NCBI GenBank assembly: GCA_033064195.1
Contig: JARBJD010000468.1
Span: forward strand, 1-45,453
Source of the DNA: Blattamonas nauphoetae
Lineage: Eukaryota > Preaxostyla > Oxymonadida
Reading direction: 5' to 3'
DNA: 45,453 nt
A program made the position numbers and the translations under genes. Positions 1 to 11,190 of the stretch are shown piece by piece. Each line of letters opens with the position of its first letter. The stretch's first letter is position 1. The notes beneath the pieces were generated by a model, which made no database searches, was not told the DNA's origin, and saw only the letters and a program-made list of their open reading frames with translations.

Positions 1-259
1 CCTGCTCAATGGACCATTCCCTTGCTATATCTCAAAGTCAAAATTAATCTTAGAAGCAAATTTATGGTAAGAAGCTGTGAGAAAAGCGTGATGAGTTCAG
101 CAGGTTTATGGGAGGGATCTAATCTCTGATAGATGTTTGCAGAACCTCAACAGGTGTGAAAAATCGATTTGACATCATAACTTTTATTTCTTTCCCATTC
201 TCTCTCTTTTCATTCTCGATTCTCTGAAGAATATCTCAACATTCAGCGAACAAAACGCC

Positions 260-670
260 ATGGTTTGTGTCTTGTTTTCTCGTCCTCATCACTCTCGCTC
301 TTTCCTCACGCCTCTCTACTTTCCTTAGAATCAACCGACAATCGAGTCTATATTGGAATGGTTGAATGATTCATCTATCCTTCGCGAAACAAAGTCAACT
401 CTTTCGAATGGTTCCACGTGCCCACCCTCCTCACAAACCACATCCAATCACAACAACATAAACTAGATGAACAGCCACCACCAACAGACAAAACAATCGA
501 CTCATCTCCTCTCTTCTCCAACTCATTCTCTCAATCCTGGACGAGTGCTTCGATTGCCACACTCCAATCCCAAACAAGCGACTTCTCCAATCTTCTCTCC
601 CAACTCTCACAATCTCCAGGCATGGGATTCGATCAGACCGATCTCACCATTTTTTGATCTCACCTCCTGA
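260..670 (+). CDS. Small spliced hypothetical gene, Ser/Pro/Gln-rich
   Basis: The model is a single-codon first exon (ATG 260-262), a 66-nt intron at 263-328 (GTTTGT start, TTTCCTTAG end) and a second exon 329-670 ending on TGA. Splicing gives a product opening NQPTIESILEWLNDSS that runs to TGA only if the TAG at 464-466 is read as an amino acid. A rival frame (418-657, also ending TGA) is equally Ser/Thr/Gln-rich, so the frame of the second half is not settled. No domain is recognised. The intron matches the others in this window, which is the main reason to call a gene here. Confidence 0.3.
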
Positions 671-1252
671 TTTCTTTCAATTCGCCTCTAAAAGCTTTTC
701 AAAACACAATTTTATCTCAAATTTCTCTATCAAAAGTGAAATGATGAATTGTAAAGTGAAGTCAAAGAAGCCCATTGAAGCTGTTGGATCCTCTTGATTG
801 GAGTTTGAACCACAAAACAAAGAGGATAAACGTGAGTTAAGAGAAGGAAATACTCATCTGACACTTTTATGTTGGAAATGAGTTCAGCTGGAAGGAGTGA
901 CGGACTGTTTCAAGTTTTGAACAGGTAAAGAGGCGTCATCAAACCGTTTTGCGACAAAGAGAGAAGGGAAGTCAATAGGGTGAAGTGGAATCATTTTGGA
1001 CATGAAATATTCTAAAATCAGAGTGAGAAAACAAGAAAAGTTGGAGAAATAGATACGCTTAAATAGGAGACTGATCTCACCCAAAATCTCATCGTGAGAT
1101 CAAAGATCTCACGATAAGCCTAAATGTACTCCGCCTCCCAACCCTGACAATCTCCCTCTCAAACTCCTTCCATCACGCGCCAAACCAAACGTTGCTTGGA
1201 ATCGTTAGAAACAAACGAAGAAGGCAGTTTGATTCTCGTCGAGAAGAAAACA
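671..1252. other. Intergenic stretch, no gene seen
   Basis: No convincing coding frame is visible. A short minus-strand frame at 884-1084 is hydrophobic but has no recognisable features. The pair ATCTCACGATGAG-like and GATCTCACGAT near 1090-1115 forms a small inverted repeat just before the SPRY gene. Confidence 0.4.
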
Positions 1253-2074
1253 ATGGAATCAATGGATTCATCACAAACAGAATTCTCCAATCTCCAGCAG
1301 CAGCTTGACCAGCTTCAGCAAGACCATGACCAACTCCAAGAGAAGCTCAGTGAATCAGAACGAAAGATCACCCAACTTGAACAGAAAAGACGAGTCTGCT
1401 GTCCAAAGAGAAGACGTCTCAATCCGAATTACAGTCACTCAAAGAAAGAAGGAACTCATGCGAATCGCTCTCAATCGTCGGGTGGAAGAACTGAGCCAAA
1501 CCATTGAGCAGATTAAAGCAGACAACATCATCGTCACGTTCGATCCGACTTGCTTCATCATGAAATCAGCGACAGTCACTCGAATCAACACTCAAGAGCA
1601 TGCTGGTTGTTTCACGAAACCTGTTTTGAAAGGCATTCATCGCATGTCCCTCAAGATTGAAGATGTCATCGTCCGTTTGCCAGTTTTCCATTCATCCTCT
1701 TTCTTCATCCAGTGATGGGTGTGATTGACGCGACAAAATATCACAACCATTTGACAACATTTGTGTATACTTCACCAAATGCAGCGATGATGAACAGAAA
1801 CAACGGGTACCTCTACACGGCTGGCCGAATCATTGCTCAGAACGCCGTTCCTCGGAGAGGGCAGGAGTGGTCGGCGGAGGCTGATTTGGAGAAGAGGACA
1901 CTGCATTTCTTTGTTGATCGTGTCCAACAGCCACACCACTTTGTCAACATTCCTGTCCCTCTCGTCTTCGCTCTTGATGTTCGAACGAAGAAGGTTCCGA
2001 TTCCAATCGCGTTTTGGGGAGAGTTGGAGCAGTCGAGTGTGACATTTCAAGGAACGGGACATGATTTGGGATGA
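1253..2074 (+). CDS. Coiled-coil plus SPRY-like domain protein (probable host family member, possibly decayed)
   Basis: The first third, from ATG 1253, is a heptad-like Gln/Glu/Leu coiled coil (FSNLQQQLDQLQQDHDQL and onward). It is followed by a beta-rich SPRY-like domain: FTKPVLKGIHRMSLKIEDV, then GVIDATKYHNHLTT, YLYTAGRIIAQN, GQEWSAEADLEKRTLHFFVD and ending SSVTFQGTGHDLG. The SPRY part is broken by a 38-nt intron at 1675-1712 (GTTTGC to CATCCAG) whose removal restores the frame. The gene ends on TGA. The coiled-coil part changes frame near 1380-1440, so the copy may be decayed or carry assembly indels. In oxymonads such domains often sit on kinase-like or recognition proteins; no kinase domain is visible here. 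SPRY assignment is by pattern only. Confidence 0.55.
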
Positions 2075-2154
2075 ATCAATTTCACTCACACGATCATTGT
2101 CTTTTCATTTTTCTTTCCAGACTCAAATCCTCATTTTGGTCTGTTTTCTAAAGT

Positions 2155-2480
2155 CATACACACAAATTCAGAACAATCGGAGAACGCCGGAGAAACGCTC
2201 GTGTGGGACACGTCGTTTCTGAGCACCGAGCTGAGCAACGAGGAGCAGGCCGAGTTGAATGTGGATGGGACAGAAGCGCTGTTTCGGTCCAACACCCTTT
2301 CACTCTGATCACGTGTGTTCCTCGCTTCTTCAGCACGGTGAGAGTGGACGGAGCTCCCATCACACCGCTTTCGTTCCATTCCCACACGCCTGTCGAGACG
2401 GTAGATCTGATGCTGTACCACATCACCTTTTCGAAGATCGAATCTCGGATTTTGGAGTCTTCCTCGAAGAATAAACCTTG
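2155..2480 (+). other. Coding-like remnant of unknown type
   Basis: Two plus-strand frames give protein-like text. One contains ETLVWDTSFLSTELSNEEQ up to about 2310. Another contains FFSTVRVDGAPITPLSF and DLMLYHITFSKIES from about 2310 to 2480. No intron with usable ends joins them and no start is obvious. It may be a decayed gene or an exon cluster of a missed gene. No domain is recognised. Confidence 0.2.
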
Positions 2481-2593
2481 TGTATCTTTTATTTGTCATG
2501 AGTTGGCAATTTTGGAGATGAGTTGATGGAGGTCACTCAAGTTTAGGGTCTGATCATTCCAACTGAATCCACTGCTTGCATTTCAATGATATT

Positions 2594-5500
2594 ATGACAT
2601 CCTCTCCACAAAGTACACTTCGTTCACTGTTCCTCGAAAACAATCCGACAGTTTGGATTTCATTGGTGATGTATTGTTTCAGGAACTGATTCGTCTCTTC
2701 ATTGAATTAGTGGTTGCAGAAATTCTTGTGAAAACTCGCATATCAGAATGTAGTGATATGAATAAAGAAGATATTGTTGTGACACCACAATTTCATGTTG
2801 GAATAAGTGTGTAGTTCACCTTCTGCTTTTCTCTTCTGTTTTCAGAGATTGATCCATCAGATTGGGATGCCGTTCGCAAAGAATATCCAGACCATCTATA
2901 TTCTCCGGCGATCTGCTGGAATCTCCTTCACTGACATCTGCCCGTGGGAGTTGTCGCGTGAAATGATTTCGATTGTTCGTTCAGTGATCTCGGCAGAATC
3001 GACTGTTGATCCGACGTGGCTGACGATGCCACAGCATCTCCATCATTTCATTGTGGCGATGGAAGAGTTCTCCGAGCATTGTCCGTCGAGTCTTCAGAGT
3101 CTGCATCATCCTCTCTTCGTTTGTGGATTCCGGAATCTGGTAATCGAAATCTTCTCCAACACAACAAATTCAATTGTATTGATGGATGTTTCATCTGATC
3201 CTCACCGATTCACACTCAGATTTCTCTCGCCTGGGCATCCTGACAACAATTGGATTTTGGACGAAATTGTCAACTCGATTCTCGCCTTTGACACATCTAA
3301 CCCATCCAACCATAACACATCACATCTTTCTCTTCCTAACACGCACTCTCCTTCTCATCTGAACCTGGCTGATTTCACATCATTTTTGGTGTTGTCGCCA
3401 CCGCAAATTCCCTGCTCAGTTTGTTTTTCTTGTTTTGTGACTGTTTTCAGCTGATTTTGAAATGGTTTGTGGAGCTTGTGCTGTCGTTGGCAACTGGATA
3501 CCACTGCAAGTCCCGTGGGGTCGTTTTGACGAAGGAAGACATTGTGGTCGATCGCTCCTTCTCTTTCCATATCCAATCCACATCAACAGACTCTCCCTCC
3601 TTCTCCACCCTCCTTCCACCTTCGCTTCCGATCTTCGCCTTTTGACCTCCTATTTCGATGACTTCCTGGAATCTCTCCAATCGTGCGATCGACTCCTCCC
3701 TCCTCCGGAATTTCGAAATAAAGACATTTGGACCATCATCTCACTAACATGTGTGCGTCATCTCGCGCAGCGAGGACTTCTGAGCTGCGAGGGACTCACC
3801 CAACAAGATCTGCTCCAACTCATCCAAAACCAACTCCTCTCCCATCTGCACAGTCTCACCATCAACGATTCCTCTTTCTTCCCCGAAACAGAATTGATAA
3901 GGATGGTGTAAGTCTCTACCTTGTAAACCCCCCTCTGCCGTAATATTTAAACACGATATTCTTCCATTCATTCATGCATTTAATCTCACCCTCCACTCTG
4001 AATCGTCAGCAAAGGAAGCTCTGATGCCAGTCTTTCATCGCTTGATGGAGATCGGAGAGGTTCTTCAGAGGTCATCAGGATCAGTCGAGTGGAGATGGTT
4101 TTGCAGTTTGTGGAGGATCTGGCTGATGGGAAGATAGTTTATTCTGATTTGATGTTCCTCTCGGATGACGTGTTCATGTCACCTCTTCGAGAGATTCTGG
4201 AAGAAATGCAGAACCAGGTTGTGAACACTCCGAACTCTGAATCTGACAGATCGTGGACTCACTCGAACGTCTCTTCGTCGTTGTCGCTGTCTCGTTCAGG
4301 CTCGTCTGTTCCGTTTGACGCCGACCAACGATTCTTCACATCTGTGAACGAACGCCCACCATCGCCACCAAACTCAGCACTCTCGTTCTTTGGATCGGAA
4401 AGTGGAAACGAGATGCGAACCGTGTCTAATTCGGAGTCAACAGGCACTGGAACATCGCAGTGGACGAACACGACACAATTGTCGTCGAAAGAGCGACTCT
4501 TCGTTGTGGAGACGATCCACACCATTTTGAGCAAACAGCCAAATTCTGATCGAACACCATCCACACTCGCTTCTCGCCCGTCGCCAAATCCTCCCCTCCA
4601 ACCACTCTCCCACTCCCTCTCTTCTTCTCATCTTCCATCTTCGACCTCGACGACACATCTCTCACCGCCTGCCTTGGCCAGCTTGCCCAACTTGCTCAGC
4701 AGGATCAGACCTCGAACCATTTTGAGCTGAGTCAGCAATTCGTGGATGGTCTGGTGAGCTGTCTGGGATCATCCAACACGATTCTGTCGAATTGTGCTCA
4801 TCTCGTCCTAACTCGGAAGTTACCACTCTTCTTCCCTTTGTTCAGTCACACATCGCTTCTCTCGCCAAGACACTCTCCGATCGCACGTATGATGAAAGAA
4901 GTCTCGTCATCCAGGTCACGGGATGGGCTATTCAAGAAGGAATCGAAACCATCCGACTATCTGAAACCTTCATTCACCAAATCTGCAAACCCTACATTGT
5001 GGATCCACTCACGTTCTTCGATGCAGTCCGCATTCTGACTGACCCGAACCCTTTCCATCTTTTCGACCGCACTCCCTTCGCTCGTCCAGTCCTTTGAGAC
5101 GTTTGTTGATACTTCGATTGACTTGGCTTCTTTTCTTTGGAAGGAATATGCTTCGAAAGACACACCTGATCATTTTCTCCGCAACGCATGTCTCAGTCTG
5201 TTTGTGTATCATGCTTTCGCTTCATCTCGTCGCAACAATCGAACTTGTCCAGAAAAGTTGTGGAACTTCTCTTCCGTCCAGACTTAATCGCATTTGACCT
5301 CCTTTTTCTGCACTACTCACCGATTCTGTTTGTTCAGACATTCCCATTCGAACTCATGATCGAGCGAAATATGCGATCTTGCCAATTTTTGATGTTCAGC
5401 GTGGTCTTCTATTGGGCGCAACTTGTCACACGACATCCATACCCACTGCGTGATCTTTTCTCCACACTCCATCCTTTCTTCCTTCGCGGCTTCCACCAGA

Positions 5501-6415
5501 TCCTTCTCTCTCCACCCTCTCACCTCACCGGATTGGAATGAGACATCTGAATGGAACACAGCCGGTCAAGATCTCTTTCTGATATTTGCACGATCACGAG
5601 CAGATTCCCTTCTTCCGGATCTGTTCCCAGTTGAGAATCTCCTCACTCTCCGTGCTCAGATCCTCTCTGCAAATCGATGGAGTGACCATTTGATCGTTAA
5701 TGACCTGAATGTGATCACTTTCTCCTCCTTCACTCCGTTTGGCGAGTGTCCTGCTCTCCGCTCGCTCTTCTCCATTCTGTGCCAACCTGGTGTTACATCG
5801 AATGGTCATGTGAACCTCGAGTTGTTGGAGCATGTCTCCATTGTTTCGTCTCACTCCCTCCCTCTCCACTTCGACAGCCCTCTTCTTGCTTTCGTTCGAA
5901 CCGTCCATCCTCTCACTCACGCCTCACATGAAGATTGTCTTTTTGTTTGATATGATGACAGCGATCTCTGAATGGAATGACTTCACTCCTTCCTGGTCAG
6001 ACACAAATGAACTCAACAGTCAACAAAGCCTGCTCAATCTCCATCACGCTCCTCGCTTCGTTCTGAAGTGGCTTCATCCATTTCACTTGATGACCACGCT
6101 GAAGAATCTCCTGTTTGTTGTTCTCGTTGTTCATCGTCCTCTTCTTCTTTCAGATCGCTCTCTCCTGTTCAGGTGTCGCTCGCATTGCTGACTCTCTCTC
6201 GGGCGGTCGATGATTCATCGAAAGCGTGCGAGTGGCTGGTTCGTGCTGGTGCCGTTGATGTTGTTGTGGAGAGTGTGTGTCGCTCTCGGTTCTTGGAAGA
6301 CTACGAACATGGCTGTGGGATCATCTGTGCCCTTCTCCGAGCGAGTGTTTCGACAACGAGAGTCGCTCACGTCACCAATTTCGACTTCTCTCAGATTCAA
6401 TTCACAGCGTGGTGA
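2594..6415 (+). CDS. Large multi-exon helical (ARM/HEAT-like) hypothetical protein
   Basis: A long Leu-rich, mostly helical protein starting at ATG 2594 (MTSSPQSTLRSLFLENN) and ending on TGA at 6415. Introns that restore frame are 2807-2845 (39 nt), 3419-3450 (32 nt, GTTTGT...TTTTCAG), 3908-4009 (102 nt, GTAAGT...GTCAG), 5200-5252 (53 nt, GTTTGT...GTCCAG) and 6113-6153 (41 nt, GTTTGT...TTTCAG). A 17-nt segment 2666-2682 and a 25-nt segment 5937-5961 also have GT...AG ends and fit the frame. About 4290-4640 encodes a Ser/Thr-rich, probably disordered linker. Several one-base frame changes (near 2925, 3600, 4600, 4810, 5060 and 5510) have no fitting intron, so either assembly indels or decay is present. 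The repeats look like armadillo/HEAT helices but I cannot name a family. Confidence 0.5.
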
Positions 6416-6549
6416 CAAAACATCGAAGAGTCTCTGACTTCAATCCAATGTCTGATCTCGATTGAATCAGAAAGGGGAATCCGACGACAGGACGAACATT
6501 CATTCATCCATTCGGAAACAACTGTCCAAGACGACTGTTTGTTCATCCT

Positions 6550-6903
6550 GTGGATCAGAAGTGCATCAGAAAGAGCGAGATGAGAAAGGTCATCTTGGCT
6601 ATTGTCGCAGAGGAGGGATTCTCTGATGTGAAGAGTGCAAAGGAACACAGCACCAATGAAGCTCTCGGCCATCCGGTCATCTCAACATTTCCAAATCCAT
6701 CGACCAGAACGTCATCCCAATCGAACTCAATGAACTCATCGCAACTCGAAACCTCTAATTCAATCACCCCTTTTGCTTCACATTTCGAGGTGACATACGA
6801 AGAGAATGCTATCATGTTCTCGTGTTCGACAGGAGGAGTAGTCGATATCAGTCATGCAAACGGAAAAAAGAGGGTGAAATTCTATGTATGGAGAGCCTTT
6901 TGA
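6550..6903 (+). CDS. Hypothetical ORF, possible C-terminal piece of a helical-repeat gene
   Basis: A 117-codon plus-strand frame ending on TGA. Its first part (RKVILAIVAEEGFSDV) resembles the C-terminal signature I recall from the oxymonad helical-repeat family whose other members appear at 43.0 and 44.3-45.3 kb. The second half is Ser/Asn-rich and then beta-like. No start context or intron is convincing. It may be a remnant left between two larger genes. Confidence 0.25.
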   Translation: MDQKCIRKSEMRKVILAIVAEEGFSDVKSAKEHSTNEALGHPVISTFPNPSTRTSSQSNSMNSSQLETSNSITPFASHFEVTYEENAIMFSCSTGGVVDISHANGKKRVKFYVWRAF

Positions 6904-7010
6904 GAAAGTTCTCGTCTGCCAGACGGATATGTTGAACAGAAAAGCAAACAACTGACAGTTCCTGTTATTATGGGTATGGATCCAATCAACGATTCAACAT
7001 TTCGTTTCTG

Positions 7011-8048
7011 ATGGAAACTTCATCAAGAGCAACCCACTCGACGGATAAAGAAGCTGTTGAACCATTGTTTCTGAGAAAAGATCCGACTACCATCAAAACC
7101 ATCGAAGAGTTCTCGCAAGGGTTTTGCTCACTTGTTGACTTCGTCAAGGAAGGAAGTCCTCTTAACGATGCAGCCACCAGACAAGCCTGTGCTCTTCTGA
7201 AGAGTCTCACACCCCAATACGCCAGTTTTATCACTGAGGACCACATTCTGAAAGATCTTGTTCCAACATCGAATGGCTCCTGTGCTGGTTTTGTGAGATC
7301 TCTCATTCCACTCCTCACGTGCTCCAACGAATCACTAGTGATCTCTACATTGTCATTTCTGGATAGAATTGTGGATCATACCCGTGATCTGACTCGCTTC
7401 GACATTGTTGATGCGCGACTTTTCTCTCTCCTCCCACACGCGTTTTTTCTGCAGGAAATGCATGTGAGGCCACACAACTTATTGTATTTGATTCGTATCG
7501 TGAATTCCTTCCTGCCCTTTTCAGACTTATTCGCACTCCAATCAATCAGCCGACCACGGAAAAGATCAACGGAGAACTGTGTCCTGATCTTCCTTACCGA
7601 GTTTTTTGATCTAGTCAAACCATTTCTCCATTTCGTGTTGAAGAACAGGCAGCAATTCGTCGAGTCACCCACTTCCCAACCGTTCTTTGAAATGATCGGA
7701 ACGATGATCCAAAACTCACCAAACCTGGAACAGACGACACAATTCTTTTTATCATCGTCTCTCGCTTTCACATGCACATACAGTCTCGCTCTCCCCGTAT
7801 CGAGCCTCGCAACGATAAAACCTCTTCAGAGTGTCATGAATAGCCTCAGAACGTGGTGGATCAACTCAACAATTATTCAAAAGCGAAAACAACAAATTTT
7901 GACCCAAATGTGTGCAGAAGGCTTGCTGGACGAGATCGAGCTCCACATGCGAAAAATCGTGTATTACTCCAGTGGCCATCCGTTTGTGCACCTTGGGGCA
8001 AGAACGATTAGCTTGATGAGTGGCAATCTCCCAATTGAGCCTGTTTGA
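7011..8048 (+). CDS. 345-residue helical-repeat protein of an oxymonad multigene family
   Basis: A single uninterrupted frame from ATG 7011 to TGA 8048. It is almost entirely amphipathic helix with ARM-like spacing: SLVDFVKEG, ACALLKSLTPQYASFI, GFVRSLIPLLTCSNESLVIS, TLSFLDRIVDHTRDL, HNLLYLIRIVNSFLPF, FFEMIGTMIQNSPNLEQTTQ and FFLSSSLAF. I recall a large family of such proteins in oxymonad genomes; function is unknown. There is no signal peptide and no obvious membrane span. A second frame (8020-8217) runs on in the same direction past the stop and may be a C-terminal exon or a shadow. It is the cleanest host ORF in the window, and its glutamines are all CAA/CAG. Confidence 0.7.
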   Translation: METSSRATHSTDKEAVEPLFLRKDPTTIKTIEEFSQGFCSLVDFVKEGSPLNDAATRQACALLKSLTPQYASFITEDHILKDLVPTSNGSCAGFVRSLIPLLTCSNESLVISTLSFLDRIVDHTRDLTRFDIVDARLFSLLPHAFFLQEMHVRPHNLLYLIRIVNSFLPFSDLFALQSISRPRKRSTENCVLIFLTEFFDLVKPFLHFVLKNRQQFVESPTSQPFFEMIGTMIQNSPNLEQTTQFFLSSSLAFTCTYSLALPVSSLATIKPLQSVMNSLRTWWINSTIIQKRKQQILTQMCAEGLLDEIELHMRKIVYYSSGHPFVHLGARTISLMSGNLPIEPV

Positions 8049-8414
8049 CATTCTGAAGTCGCTTTCGTTCGATATGGAGAAACAACAATCCCCAAAAAAC
8101 CCAATCAGTATCACTGCTTGCACGGGCGTGGTGAAAGTGGAAAATGATGAAGAGTGGCTGTCTCCTCTGTCTGATCCCAAATTGACTTTTCGATCTAATC
8201 GTTTCATCTTCATTTAATCCTCATTTTCTTCGATCATTTTCACAAAGGATCTGGAGTTAACAAGAAAACTGGCAGAAGATCGTCCGGACAGATCATTGAA
8301 ATGAAAACAGAGAAGAGAACTGGATGATTCAGAATGAAATGTTCGAAAAGATTAAGCGTCTCAGTGTTCGGTCAATGCCCAACATGGGAAAGGGCAAAGA
8401 AGCAGAAGGAGGAG

Positions 8415-8777
8415 CTAAATCAATGTCAGATCGTAATCCGTTGGTTGCTGATCGATGTCCAGACGATCCTTGTCTTTATTTCGACGTCGACAGTAACAGA
8501 CACAGACCGCACTCAGGACGACGACAACAACAACGAGTGTGACAATGACAACAACGATGATCCATCCAAATCTTTCCCACCACGACCGGAGTTCGACCTC
8601 CTTCCGAGAAAGGAGAGGCGAAGCAACACATTCCCCGCCGACTGACCAATGACGAGCAGCACACCCAGCGGCGACACAGGTTGATGTGTCGAATGTCGAC
8701 GTGTCTGGCGAGCACGGATGTGCGGAGAGTGTGTTGTTCTTGTTCAGCTTGTTGCAGGTCGAGCTTTCTTTGAACAT
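8415..8777 (-). CDS. C-terminal exon of a Cys-rich type I surface membrane protein
   Basis: The 120-residue frame has a Cys-containing ectodomain (STCVAAGCAARHWSVGGEC, about residues 32-50). It is followed by one strong hydrophobic span (about residues 72-96: WIIVVVIVTLVVVVVVLSAV) and a short basic then acidic tail (CYCRRRNKDKDRLD). This is the usual end of a type I plasma-membrane protein, and I recall it as the C-terminus of oxymonad beta-helix surface proteins. The upstream exons are missing: a 100-bp repeat (8803-8903) lies directly upstream instead. The first stop is a TAG; if TAG is sense, the tail runs about 17 residues further to a TGA. Confidence 0.55.
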   Translation of the reverse strand: MFKESSTCNKLNKNNTLSAHPCSPDTSTFDTSTCVAAGCAARHWSVGGECVASPLLSRKEVELRSWWERFGWIIVVVIVTLVVVVVVLSAVCVCYCRRRNKDKDRLDIDQQPTDYDLTLI

Positions 8778-8802
8778 CCCAACATCGCATTTCCCGAATT
8801 CG

Positions 8803-8903
8803 TGGGTAGGTCTAGACTCAGATCTGGAAAAGTCTAGACGCAGATCTGCAGATCGGTCTAGGCGCAGATCCCGAAGTCTACACGCAGATCCGTCAATATT
8901 GTC
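8803..8903. repeat. Dispersed 100-bp repeat, copy 1 (tandem GTCTAGACGCAGATC units)
   Basis: Four imperfect units of about 21-24 nt, each GTCTA(G/C)(A/G)C(T/G)CAGATC plus a short spacer. The units contain the palindromes TCTAGA, AGATCT and CTGCAG. The same block recurs at 11090-11190 with the same unit order and the same trailing TATTGTCT. Both copies lie a short way upstream of minus-strand coding sequence. Confidence 0.85.
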
Positions 8904-9240
8904 TCTATTTTGGTTTATAATGTGTCTTTAATGAATGAAAGAGACGTAGAATAGATGTAAAAGAATAAAAGAAGAGTTTCAATGAAAAAAGAGAGTGATT
9001 GATGTGAAGACCCATCAACTGTTTCAATGGGTCGATCGTGGCCGCTGTCGAAAAATCGGCTTTTCTGAAACATCTTCAGAAAGAACACAGGTAAAACGGT
9101 TCATGTCTCCAAAAGACAATAGTAACAGCTCCCAGTAACTGGATGATGAGTCCGGTGTTGTCTCCTTTCCAACTCCGAAGGATGGTGTGAACTCAATCAG
9201 CCTCGTCTCCCTCATACTCGTCAAACCACTCCTGCTGCAT
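8904..9240. other. Intergenic stretch, nothing clear
   Basis: A+T-rich after the repeat, with no convincing frame. It lies between the 3' end of the unknown minus-strand gene (stop at 9241) and the repeat. Confidence 0.4.
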
Positions 9241-10864
9241 TCAGCAAAGTTGGGCGTGCGTGCCCAGTCGATCGGCCTCTAATTGCAGTTTCCCCTTTCT
9301 GATTGGGAATTTCGTCTTCGCAGTCTCGTCCTGTCCCACATGCCACGCGTAGAAGTTGCCGCTGTTCTTCACCAGCTGCGTCTTGAAGGCACGCGGGATC
9401 TCCGGAATGGAGTTGACGTGGAGAGCTCGCATGGCTTCGAAGGCGAGAGCGACGGTGTTCGGATGGTCAACATCGACGACAGGTCGTGCATCGGCTTCGT
9501 GACGCTTTCGGGAAGGCCTGCTCCTTCGACCCTCCGAACGAGATGGACATGGGCGGGAGGGGAGAGTCATCGGGAACGGGGAGATGTTCAGCAGACCCGA
9601 CGACGTCTTCGTCTTCACTGCTTTTGCTTCGGCCTCGTTGATGGCGTCGTTCGAGATTTAGTTCAGAAGAGGGTTGGGTCCGTCTATAATCAGCATTGTT
9701 TCCATTCGCTGTGGATTCGGCGTAAGATTGAATGATGTTCTATGGAATGCTTCGTTGAGAAGCATCAAGAACGCAGCGTCGTGTTCGACGTTGTATCTTG
9801 TCCCAGCAGTACTCATGTCGAACGTGAATTGCTGCGTTGAGTCGAGGGCGACGGAGAGCGTGCTTGGGTTGGGAATCTGTGTTGGATCGACAATTCGTTC
9901 CTCGCTCGCTTTCTCGTTCGGCGATTCTCGATTCGTGCCCAAGTTGAGCAGCTGCATGAAGTCATCGCAGACAGGCGGGATGAGGAGGGACAGCGAGTGT
10001 GTGATGATCTGCACAGACACGAGGAACATCCGCCGTCGCCGCTGCGTGAGTGTCGGCATCGTCTGCGGCGGCGAAGGAAGCAGCACATCAGACTCCCACT
10101 CCTCATTCTCCGGCGGAGGAGGCGGTTCGGGATCGGAGTCGTCGCTTTCGAAGCGTGTGGCTGGATGTTGGACAAACGCGAGCCTCATGTCGCCTGAGAT
10201 CTCTTCGGGGAGGCTGTCGTCCAGCGGAGGTGTGCTTCGTCCTGCGGTGAATTGTTGCGGAGTGGCAGGAGTGGGCTGGCGGACGATGCTCATTCGGAGT
10301 GACTGGCGCGGATTGAACAGTCGCAATGGCGGGCTTGCTGTTGGACTGGTCCGAGCAGTCTCTACCGAGGGTTAAGGATTCTGACGCTGATTGAGCCTTG
10401 TGGCTGTTCGTCGGGCTCTTGAAGACGAACGGAAGATCAAACTTCGACTTGAATTCCTTCCCCAGCGGACCTGTCGATTTGTGTCCCTTCGAGAACGACA
10501 GTGTCTGCTGCTTGGTGATGGTCTCGTAGGACAACATGACGAAGGATAGGAGGTGGAAGAGCGTCGACGTGAAGCTAGCGAGGAATGGGTGCGAGAAGGG
10601 TGTCTTGAGGATGTCCGAATTTGTCTGACGCTGCGTCAAGACATCCAAATACCCGACGAGCAGCGGAGAGAACACGATGCAGTACAATCGGTACAGAATG
10701 ATGACGCCGTCCTCGTCCACAAACTGTTCGATGAGCGAGCGTTCACTTGGTCCTACGATCTCGGAATTGGTGAATAGGAGTTTGAGTGCGTGCAGGATGG
10801 AAATTGATATTGAAGATGTTGCCCTGGTCATCGGGAGTGAAGGGGAGGGGAAGGGTGGGATCAA
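9241..10864 (-). CDS. Unknown host gene with in-frame TAA
   Basis: The coding-like minus-strand region opens with a hydrophobic helical part (10864 leftward: LHALKLLFTNSEIV, IILYRLYCIVFSPLLVGYLD, FLASFTSTLFHLLSFVML). It continues into a Pro/Ser-rich segment and then a mixed domain (RYNVEHDAAFLMLLNEAFHR, METMLIIDGPNPLLN). The frame then meets TAA at 9658-9660 but continues in the same frame (ISNDAINEAEAKAVKT) through a basic stretch to a conserved-looking end (NSGNFYAWHVGQDETAK). The terminator at 9241 is TGA. One frame change near 10330-10390 is unexplained. No family is recognised. The in-frame TAA supports the TAA/TAG = Gln reading of host genes. Confidence 0.45.
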
Positions 10865-11089
10865 CTGTGAGAAGGCAGATCAGTGTTTGCAGACAGGCCG
10901 CTGTGAGAGGGCTCAGCCAACGAGACGAGGTGCGAGGGTCGGAGTGGAAGGGTATTTTTCTGAAGGAGTGTTCCATCCAATGTCACTCGCCCTCTATCGC
11001 AGCACCACAACTAACTTTCCCTCCTCCTTTTTCTCCTTCCTGACCTCCAGCTGCTGCGTCCGTGACTGGTCCGAACATCCTCCCTGGAC

Positions 11090-11190
11090 GGGTAGGTCTA
11101 GGCTCAGATCCGAAAAAGTCTAGACGCAGATCTGCAGATCCGTCTAGACGCAGATCTGAAAGTCTACACGCAGATCTGTCATTATTGTCT
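11090..11190. repeat. Dispersed 100-bp repeat, copy 2
   Basis: Second copy of the block at 8803-8903. It begins GGGTAGGTCTAG, carries the same four GTCTA.ACGCAGATC units, and ends with CTACACGCAGATCTGTCA and TATTGTCT. It differs from copy 1 by scattered substitutions and small indels. It lies upstream of the minus-strand gene that starts near 10.9 kb. Confidence 0.85.

Noticed and set aside
9674-10375. Plus-strand 233-codon ORF
   Set aside because: Shadow of the minus-strand gene at 9.2-10.9 kb; its Ser/Gly-rich text comes from the opposite strand's Pro/Glu-rich coding.
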